Of a DNA stretch of 64,000 bases, positions 55,873 to 64,000 are shown one piece after another (the stretch's first letter is position 1; every line of letters starts with the position of its first letter). Both the position numbers and the translations under genes were made by a program. The notes beneath the pieces were generated by a model, which saw nothing but the letters and a program-made list of their open reading frames with translations, was not told the DNA's origin and searched no databases. This DNA comes from Tetracentron sinense (lineage: Eukaryota; Streptophyta; Magnoliopsida; Trochodendrales; Trochodendraceae): assembly GCA_015143295.1 (NCBI GenBank), contig CM026564.1, positions 12,140,416-12,204,415 of the forward strand, read 5' to 3'.

Positions 55873-57848
55873 TAAGTTTCCAAGAGTTGAAGAAACGCCT
55901 CACCACAGCCCCTGTCCTTACTGTGCCATCTGGACCTTTTGGGTATGAGGTGTATAGTGATGCCTCGCACGTCAGACTTGGGTGTGTCCTAATGCAACAC
56001 AAGAAAGTCATTGCCTATGCATCAAGGCAGTTGAAAGAGCATGAAAAGAACTACCCCACTCACGACTTGGAGCTTGCGGCGGTCGTGTTTGCCCTCAAAA
56101 TTTGGCGACATTATCTGTACGGGGTGGAGTTCTATGTGTAGACGGACCACAAGAGCCTCAAGTACCTGTTTTCCCAAAATGAATTGAATCTAAGGCAACG
56201 ACGTTGGATGGAATTTTTGAAAGACTATGATTGTACCATTCAATACCACCCGGGTAAAGCAAATGTAGTGGCTGATGCTTTGAGTAGAAGACCTCCGGGG
56301 TTATTAGCATGCATGTTAGTGCAGGAATGGAAGCTACTTGAAGACTTGGCAAATCTGGACATTAGTGTGAATGACTCTGTTCGTAATCCTATCTTGGCAA
56401 ATGTCACGGTTCGGCCATACATTATAGATTTGATCTAAGAATACCAAGCCACGGATGCTGAATTGTTGGCTTATCGGGACAAGGAAGTTGCTAAGGGTAG
56501 TGAGGACTTCTCTCTCACTAGTCGGGGTGCTATCACATTCAAGGGAAGGCTGTGCGTCCCAGCGAATGTAGATCTTCGAAGAGAGATTTTGGATGAACCA
56601 CACCGTTCGAAGTACACAGTGCATCTAGGGGGTACAAAGATGTACCGGAACCTCAAGAGTCACTTTTGGTGGCGGAATATGAAGAGGGAGGTTGCGGAAT
56701 ATGTAGCACGATGCTTGGTGTGTCAACAGGTAAAAGCAGAACACATGCGGCCCGCAGGTCTATTACAGTCCCTTCTGATTCCCAAGTGGAAATGGGAGAA
56801 CATATCCATGGATTTCATAGTTGGCTTGCCAAAGACGGCAAGGGGCTCAGATGCGATAAGGGTAGTAGTGGATCGTTTGACGAAGTCCGCTCACTTCTTA
56901 CCTTACCGAACTACTTTCAACTCTAGTCAGTTAGCCGCTTTGTACATCAAGGAAGTGGTGAGGTTGCACGAAGTGCCCGTTAGTATTGTGTCAGATCGGG
57001 ATCCAAGATTCACATCACGATTCTGGAAAAGCTTCCAGGAGGCTATGGGTTCCCGACTTGATTTCAGCACCGCTTTTCATCCATAGACGGATGGACAAAC
57101 CGAGAGAGTGAACCAAATCATTGAAGACATGCTTCGGGCTTGTATGTTGGATTTCAGAGGCAGTTGGGAAGAGCACTTGCCTTTGGTTGAATTCGCCTAT
57201 AATAACAGCTATCAGGCGAGTATCCAAATGGCACCATTTGAGGCCTTGTATGGGCGAAGTTGTAGGTCTCCTCTCTATTGGGGTGAGGTAGGAGAAAGGA
57301 AAGTACTTGGCCCAGAGTTGATTGAGCAAACTGCAGGCACAGTTAAGATCATTCGGGATCGATTGAAAGCCACTCACGATCGCCAGAAAAGTTATGCGGA
57401 CATACGCCGTAGGGACTTGGAATTTTAAGTAGGGGATCAAGTTTTTGTGAAAGTATCTCCTAGCAAAGGGATCATGAGATTTGGAAAGCGAGGCAAGCTC
57501 AGTCCTCGGTATGTTGGGCCTTTTGAGATTATCACACGAGTTGGCGAGGTTGCTTACAGGGTAGCTCTCCCACCTCACATGGCCGCAGTTCACAACGTCT
57601 TCCATGTGTCTATGCTTCGGAAGTACATTGCGGATCCTTCGCATGTCATAGACTTGGAACCGTTGGAGATTCGAGAGGACCTCACCTTGATTGAAAAGCC
57701 GGTTCAGATTTTGGATCGAAGAGATCAGGTGCTTCGCAACAAGACAATCCCTTTGGTTCTTGTGCAATGGCAACACCATGCTCGGGAAGAAGATACATGA
57801 GAGCATGAAGCCGAATTCAAAGCAAAGTACCCGGAATTAATTGACTGA
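55873..57848 (+). pseudogene. pol: 5'-truncated pol: RNase H, integrase, chromodomain-like tail
   Basis: One reading frame from 55873 to TGA at 57848 without any frameshift. It begins inside RNase H ([28 protein letters not shown]), then ADALSRR, integrase zinc region (CLVCQQ), core ([28 protein letters not shown]), [14 protein letters not shown] and tail ([14 protein letters not shown]). Stops: TAG at 56139 (where A1 has TAT), TAA at 56436 (CAA-type), TAG at 57084 (CAG-type), TAA at 57426 and TGA at 57798 (TGG-type). Gag, protease and RT are absent; the left edge abuts a minus LTR fragment. Confidence 0.92.
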
Positions 57849-57935
57849 GTTTTTGTATAAGTTTGTATATGGCTTGTAATTTTCTTTTTGGTTTGTAATG
57901 CAAGTAGCGTCTAAATTTCGAGGACGAAATTTTTG

Positions 57936-57949
57936 TAAGGGGGGGAGGA
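57936..57949 (+). other. Polypurine tract
   Basis: aagggggggagga directly before tgtagagcccc at 57950, after aaatttcgaggacgaaattt. Confidence 0.85.
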
Positions 57950-58194
57950 TGTAGAGCCCCGGACCTTTTCACATTTAATGCATGACACTTTCGTTGCCAT
58001 TTTGCCTTTAAAGCGGTATAATTAATAACAAAGAAGAAATTGGAAATTCCGAAACGTCAGAAATGTTCCTTTTCGAAGTACGAACCCAACGCAAGTTGAA
58101 TCGTCAAAATCGGACGAACGAGTCAAAAGATATGGCCAAAACAGTCTGGACTTGCAGGCAATCGATCGCTCGGTTATGCACTTGAGGACGAGCT

Positions 58195-58668
58195 CTGGAG
58201 AGGCACCGGGCATATGCACTTAAGGACGTAGCTCAGAAGGCACTAAGGACGTAGCTCGGAAGGCACTAAGGACGTAGCTCTAATAACATGCTCTGACAAC
58301 GTGCTCTGATAAGGCACAGACAACGCATAGACAACGTACTCTGATAACTTAGCTCTAGCTCTGATAACGTATACGTTGTGTATCTGTTGTGCAACAGAAA
58401 ACGGGTACGTCGTGCAGCAAACAACGTGTACGTTGTACAGCTCACGACGGGCACGTTGTACATAAGACAACGGGCAACGAGCTCAGCACAACGTGTTTAG
58501 CACTATGCACAACACAACGTGACAACGTGTTCGGCACTATTCACAGCACAACGTGTTTGGCACTATTCACAGCACAACGTGTTCGGCACTATTCACAGCA
58601 CAACGTGTTCGGCACTATTCACAGCACAACATGTTTGGCACTATTCACAGCTCAACGTGTTCGGCACT
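58195..58668 (+). repeat. Cassette type 4: two tandem arrays
   Basis: First array (58195-58290): units with aaggacgtagctc and gaaggcacta. Second array (about 58486-58668): six to seven 26-bp units each with acaacgtgttcggcac and cactattcac. A single gatcgctcgg remnant (about 58163) shows the older palindrome array was here. Confidence 0.85.
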
Positions 58669-59655
58669 CGTGTTTTTGCAGAAATTTCGGTAAGGGCATT
58701 TTCGTCTTTTGGGTGTTAAACCCTTACCCATAAGGGTTTGCTCGACCCTTTGAGCCCTCATTCACAACCCTTAGACATTTTGAGAGCTAGAGAGTGAGAA
58801 GAAGAGGGTTTTGACCTAGGGTTTCCATTGAGGAAGAAATCAAAGGGGTGGACCATCCTAGGTTGTCCTCAAACTTGGATTTGCTTCAAGTTCAAGGCTC
58901 AAGCTCATGTGGGAGCCACTCTCCAAGCTAGGGCAGCCATCTCACGTACGTTTTGAAAGGGGTTTCTTCCCCAACTCGAGTCTTCCTCAAGCAAGGGTTG
59001 TTCCCTAACCTTTTTGGAGCTTCAATCAAGTTTCCCACCAAGGATCAAGCCTTGAGCAAAGTTAGTACATCCTACTAACTTACCCTAGCAATAAATCTAG
59101 GTTTTCCTTATGAAATATGATTCTGGTTAGTATGTTTCATTCCTTGCAAAATGTGTCATCCATAATAAATATAAACAAGATGAAGAAAGGATAGGGATGC
59201 TTGGATGGAGGTTGGATACGGCGATTGGATGCCGAATGTGTGATGTATGATGTGTGGGTTGTGGATTGGAAAATGGAGGGTGGGCATTGTACAAATAACA
59301 AACTTACCATTGTGTGATTCAATGGAAAATATGCATTAAAAAGAAGGAGATAAACTACTAAGGAATAATGTATAAAAGTGTTTGACAAAATACCTAAACT
59401 ATGAATAAATGATCTCAATGAAGAATATAGAAATGGGTTTTATGCATGCGTTTCTATAAATGATAAATTGATCAAATGTTATGGAAATTACTTAAGTTAC
59501 CTATGTTCACATCATGGAATGAAATGTAATGCCATATCTCTCTTGTCACCCGCATTCCCACATTTGTCACTATTGGCACGCACATGAGCACGCATGCACA
59601 CATGACCCAGTTTTTCGAGAGCATATGCATCTAATAATAACAACAATAAAATATT

Positions 59656-59922
59656 GCATGTCAAGGAGGTTGGGAGTTCAGGGGGAATTCGGGTACTAGC
59701 CTCTGGCTCACAAGAAAACCAAACATTGCATGTCAAGGAGGTTGGTAGCCCAGGGGGAATTCGGGTACTAGCCTCTGGCTCACAAGAAAACCAAACATTG
59801 CATATCAAGGAGGTTGGTAGCCCAGGGACATTCGGGTACTAACCTCTGGCTCACAAGTGCATTGCATATCAAGGAGGTTGGCAGCCCAGGGAGATTCGGG
59901 TGCTAGCCTCTGGCTCACAAGT
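59656..59922 (+). repeat. 72-bp minisatellite, four units
   Basis: Units begin at 59656, 59728, 59800 and 59864, each with tcaaggaggttgg and tagcctctggctcac. The length is a multiple of three, so an open frame crosses the array by chance. Confidence 0.88.
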
Positions 59923-60210
59923 TACAAGATGAAAGTTTACAAGATGATGATCATGCATTCATGCATGCACGCATACATGATTTCTACGAGGCATATCGAG
60001 GCAGGACATGGGTTTCAAGCTTGGGTTTTATCGGTGTTTTTGCATTCATGCACACACTTTTAAATGATTGTATTGTACCATGTCAAATACTGTTTAGTTC
60101 GTGATGCTTCTATTACTGCTTTGTATGGTATGACTATTACGTGTGTTATTATTGTTATGGCTAGCTAGTAGCTTGTACTCACTGAGTATTCCATGCTCAG
60201 CCGTACTTTA

Positions 60211-60366
60211 ATGTCGGCAGGTGCGCGAGCCCCTCTTGACATATGTGATCAGGGTCCTTGGATAGAGGAGGACTACGGGGAGGAAGAACCGTATGAGGAT
60301 CTAGTAGTCGAGCCTCAGGCGGAGGCGAGAGACTTAGACCATTGGCCCCACGGGGGTGACTATTGA
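60211..60366 (+). CDS. LTR micro-ORF, 51 codons (family F, copy 1)
   Basis: Starts MSAGARAPLDICDQGPWIEE, then an acidic tail, then RDLDHWPHGGDY and TGA. Only the MSAG start, the PLDxC and PW(V/I)EE core and the RDLDxWP end are shared with other types, and most shared codons use different third bases. It starts 9 nt after hairpin 1. Confidence 0.58.
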   Translation: MSAGARAPLDICDQGPWIEEDYGEEEPYEDLVVEPQAEARDLDHWPHGGDY

Positions 60367-61170
60367 TCGAGAAAGTGTTGGGTCTTATGTATTTTGATAT
60401 TTTGATAGGTGGGCCTATCCACCTTAGACTTAGGCGCGTTTTGTATTTATGTTAACTTGGAATACTACATTTTGGATCATTATAAAGAAAAGAAAAATTT
60501 AGTTTTCGCTTCAAGCAAGGATCCTCATTTTCCAAGATTGGAGCTTCAATCAAGGGTTTCCACCCAATATCAAGCCTTGATTTCAAGGTTAGTACACCCT
60601 ACTAACTTCCTTAGCAATAACCTAGGTTTTCTATTTTAAATGATGATTCGTAGTTTCATGTTTTCTTCCCTTTGAAATATGCTATTCACCTAAAATGTAA
60701 ACAAGATAATAATGAAAGTTGAGATGTGTGGATGGATGATGATGGAGGCGATTGTATGCCGTATGGATGTTGTGTGACGTGGAAAATGGAAAATGGTGGA
60801 AGGGCATTCTATGAATAACAAACTTACCTTGATGATGTGATGGAAAATATGCACTAAAAATAGGAAATGAAACTACTAAGGAATGTTGCATGCCGGATGT
60901 TTGATAAAATGCCTAAACTAGGAGTAAATGAATTATATGAAGAAAATAGAAGTATGCCTTATACAATTGTTCTTATAAATGATGAATTGACCAAATGCCA
61001 TGTAGGTTTCCTAAATTCTCACATGTTTATTCTATGAATTGCAATGCGATGCACTATCCTTCATGTCATACTTGTCATCATGGTTGCCACTATTGACAAG
61101 CACACTAGCACGCATGAACTGGGTTTTCCAAGAGTATTTGTATGTGGTAAATTAAACAAGAAAATAAGCA

Positions 61171-61363
61171 CATGTCAAGGAGGTTGGTAGCCCAAGTGAA
61201 GGGTACTAGCCTCTGGCTCATAAGAAAATGAAATAAACATATGTCAAGGAGGTTGATAGCCCAAGTGAAGGGTACTAGCCTCTGGCTCACAAGAAAATGA
61301 AATAATTACATGTCAAGGAGGTTGGTAGCCCAAGTGAAGGGTGCTAACCTCTGGCTCACAAGT
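61171..61363 (+). repeat. About 66-bp minisatellite, three units
   Basis: Diverged counterpart of the 59656-59922 array in the second duplicated unit (tcaaggaggttggtagccc, gcctctggctcac). Confidence 0.86.
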
Positions 61364-61655
61364 ATACAAGTCAAAGCATGAAATCCCAAACAAGACAGAC
61401 ACGTATGCATGATTTTCACAAGCAAGACCGAGACATGAAAAGGGTTTCTGAGCATGAGTTTTATCGGAGATTACGCATTCATGCACGTATGTCAAGATAT
61501 TATATTGCTTCATGTTCAATACTATTTATCTTATGCTGCTAGTATTGCTTTAAATTGTTATTTTGTATTGTGTTCACTATTGTGGTGCGTTTGTTGTTGC
61601 TATGGTTAGCTAGTGGCTTGTACTCGCTGAGTATTCCATGCTCAGCCGTACTTTT

Positions 61656-61796
61656 ATGTCGGCAGGTTCCGTGGGTGTCCTCGACCCTGAGCCTTGGGTC
61701 GAGGAAGAGTACATAGAGGAGAGGGAGCCACCTATCCCGCTGCAGTCTCAGGAGGGTAGGGATTTGGATGTATGGCCATACCTCGACTACTGTTGA
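61656..61796 (+). CDS. LTR micro-ORF, 46 codons (family F, copy 2)
   Basis: Starts MSAGSVGVLDPEPWVEEEY, ends RDLDVWPYLDYC and TGA. It is close to the minus-strand copy at 2210-2350. It differs strongly from the copy at 60211 in the same LTR, so the duplication is old or brought together two lineages. Confidence 0.58.
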   Translation: MSAGSVGVLDPEPWVEEEYIEEREPPIPLQSQEGRDLDVWPYLDYC

Positions 61797-62072
61797 GAGG
61801 AGAGTGTGACAGAGTTCCTTTTTGTATTTTGATAGGTGGGCATGTCCACCTTTACTTTGATTATGTGTTGTACATAAACTTGGAATACTAAAATGGTTTA
61901 TGAGAAAAGAAAAAGTTAGTTCCCGTTTCTACATTCATAATATAGTTTCTGCACTCTGATTATTATTGTATTATATCATGTTTAGCCTTGTTCATTACAG
62001 GACGGTTTGGCAGGTATGTATAGTCACACCTAAAGTATCCCTTAACTCCTAGGGGTATTTTGGGGCGTGACA

Positions 62073-62940
62073 TATATAAATGGTATTAAGGACTTTTCAA
62101 ATTATTTGATATTGTCTGTCAAGGGTATAAGTAACTTTTTACATTTTGTTTAATTTGTGAAAAATTTCTTAAAAAATATTTAATATTTATAGAGGAATTT
62201 TCATATTTTCCCTAATTATAAAGAGCTGGTCTATGGCTACTCCCAAATCTACTCCCTAATCATAACTATTTATACCACTAAGGACCAGGATTTTAGTTGG
62301 CTTATTTTATCTTTTCTAATGCCACATCAGATATAATCCTAACCGTTTAATAACTAAAATAAACGGTTAGGATTTTGGAGTGTATTTGGTGTTAGCCTCA
62401 AGGTTACAACCTTGGGTACCCATATTAATTTTGATGATAACTTAAATAATGAAATGACTTTTGTATTACTAATGTCTACTTTAGAGTATTTATGAATAAC
62501 AGTGTACAAAAGCATAAGCCAACCATTCAACTCAAATAACTTGGTGTTGCCATCCAAGTTGATGAAAGAAGCATACAAGTCAAAATGTGGAAGCAAATAA
62601 TATTCAATCTCAATAGAAGACCAAAGTTAAAGATCATGCCAAAATCCACAAAAGATGAACAACATTCTTGGAAGATTTCAAGAAGGAACTATCATTGAAG
62701 ATCCAAGAATCAAGGTTGAAGACTTTCAAGAAGGTTTAAAAAGATTAGTTTTTTAGTCTTTGAGAGTATTTAGGAAAAAATTTAAAAAGTTCTCATAAGT
62801 TGGTGTTGGAAAGCTCACAAACCTAGAATGACAATAGGTACCTTAAGCTCAAATTAAAAATACTTAAAGGACCTAAAAAGAACTTAATTATTTTCACTAA
62901 GACAAGGTACAAAACCTAGGAATTCAATCATATCAGTCAG
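62073..62940. other. AT-rich region, no gene seen
   Basis: No ORF of substance. A perfect 14-bp inverted repeat with a 12-nt loop lies at 62335-62348 / 62361-62374 (aatcctaaccgttt and its complement). A ttttgatgataac line at about 62430 is a phrase often seen at the start of plant Copia LTRs, but no full LTR was traced. Confidence 0.4.
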
Positions 62941-62969
62941 GTTAGTAGAACAAAAATTCTAACAGAATT

Positions 62970-63320
62970 TAGTCCATACAGTCGACTGGATGAAGGCATC
63001 CAACCGACTAGATGAAGACCAGAAATGAATCTGGCCTCTATACCTTATGATCAAACTGAAGATCATTTGAAATTCTTTTTATATCATTTTAAAGATCATG
63101 AAAACATGCTAATTATCATGATAAATAAGGTGGAAGACCATGGAATCAAATCCCATCACAAAGGCCTTGAAAAATGGATTTAGTTCAGAAAACGCACCAT
63201 CCAGTCGACTGGATGAAGGCATCCAGCCGACTAAATGAAGGCCAGAATGTTCATTTAGCCACTGTGATCATCCAGCCGACTAGATGACCCATCCAATCAA
63301 CTAGATGACTCGAGTAGAAC
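62970..63320. repeat. Palindromic cagtcgactg array
   Basis: Spaced copies of ccagtcgactggatg and variants (ccgactagatg). One copy is a perfect 18-bp palindrome (catccagtcgactggatg, 63198-63215). The layout resembles the gatcgatc cassettes in the family A LTRs although the sequence is unrelated. Confidence 0.65.
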
Positions 63321-64000
63321 AATAAATACTATGCAACGACTATTTTCAAACGACTATTTTTCATTTATTATGTTGCCCAAGTATTGAACCTATAGGGGGG
63401 TGAATAGGGTTTTGAAAAATTTAAATTTTAGAGTATTGGTCTTTTATGCAGAATTTAAATTTATCTAAATATTTGCAACTTTTGAATGTAAGCAAAGCAC
63501 AACAAAAATTAATGATAAGAATTAGATAAGCAAACACTGAGATTTGTTATCAAGGTTCAGCCAATCCAGCCAACTCCCTGCCTCAAGTTTTCTAGCTGGA
63601 GGGTTCAGCACAATTCACTAATCGTATAGACTCCTTCCTGGTGAAGTCCAAACATTTTACAACCTCTCCTGCAGGTCGAGATTGAACCTATACACTCCCT
63701 CTTTCAGGTCGGGATGGAACCGTTACACACAAGAGCACAACCCCTCTCTTGTAGTTTTGAATCTACTGCTTCAGTTGCAAGAATCCTTGATTCTTGACTT
63801 TTCTTTATAGATAAAGATTTTGATTTTCAATCCGATGAAAGGCTCTTCAAATGAGCTTGATAGGAGTTGAATAACACTCTTTAATAATCTAAGAAAATCA
63901 CCCAACAGAAGGTGTCGAATAGTGAAAGTGGGGTTTTTCGGTCGTTAAAACGAATCACCCTATTTCAACAGATATTTGTAATATCCGATTCTTAAATTCC
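63321..64000. other. Possible edge of another LTR retrotransposon
   Basis: Contains ttgaacctatagggggg followed by tgaatagggtttt (about 63376-63410), a line that recurs at junctions of Copia-type plant elements, then AT-rich sequence with repeated ggtcg(a/g)ga lines. No ORF or terminus is established before the window ends. Confidence 0.3.

Larger units (their letters stand above)
57950..62072 (+). repeat. Family F LTR with internal tandem duplication (4123 bp)
   Basis: Starts like family A (tgtagagccccgg) and ends ttttggggcgtgaca. The segment from about 58985 to 60498 is repeated, diverged, from about 60499 to 61910: both copies contain gcttcaatcaag, a tacta(a)c-rich line, a minisatellite, hairpin 1, a micro-ORF, hairpin 2 and gaaaagaaaaa. 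The unit is roughly 1.4-1.5 kb. The upstream half holds cassette type 4. It is the 3' LTR of the pol fragment to its left. Confidence 0.8.

Noticed and set aside
59654-59842. Open frame MHVKEVGSSGG with repeated units
   Set aside because: It crosses a 72-bp minisatellite whose length is a multiple of three; the second array at 61171 does not keep the frame.

Overview
The window is repeat-dense plant nuclear DNA. No host gene, tRNA, rRNA or CRISPR array was recognised. Nearly everything from 1 to about 62,072 is nested Ty3/gypsy LTR retrotransposon sequence. Pol order (protease, RT, RNase H, integrase, then a chromodomain-like tail), the FxDD reverse transcriptase motif, tRNA-iMet primer sites (TGGTATCAGAGC) and LTRs longer than 2 kb point to plant chromoviruses of the Tekay/Del type in a flowering plant with a repeat-rich genome. 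The species cannot be read from the sequence.

Layout. A1 (+) runs from before position 1 to 9473. S1, a minus-strand solo LTR (9918-22658, repeated flank AAAAT), is split by B1 (11818-22392, minus, repeated flank GATAG). A2 (22984-32242, +, repeated flank GGTTT) sits inside the tail of a family C LTR that ends at 33011. D1 (minus, 33738-52760) has its left LTR split by A3 (35176-47193, minus), and A3 is split inside RNase H by solo LTR S2 (39300-41585, repeated flank AGATA). A minus LTR fragment (52761-55872) is split by solo LTR S3 (53431-55798, repeated flank ATGTT). A 5'-truncated plus-strand pol fragment (55873-57848) leads into a 4.1 kb family F LTR (57950-62072) that contains an internal tandem duplication. 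From 62073 to 64000 the DNA is AT-rich, with a palindromic array and a possible edge of another retrotransposon.

How the parts work. Families A and D carry gag and pol separated by a 142-148 nt GT-AG interval. Removing it joins gag to protease in frame, while family B (B1) is continuous at the same place, so this looks like a spliceosomal intron. All copies here are broken by nonsense changes, mostly of C-to-T or G-to-A type, and by frameshifts.

The most notable signal lies inside the LTRs. Families A, C, D and F share a module made of a short hairpin, then a micro-ORF of roughly 31-51 codons with a conserved core (MSAG, then PFDxC or LDxC/LDP, then PWVEEEY, then a stop), then a second hairpin whose stem differs between families by paired changes. 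The rest of these LTRs holds tandem arrays that are swapped from copy to copy. Family B LTRs lack the module; B1 instead carries an extra ORF between its primer site and gag.
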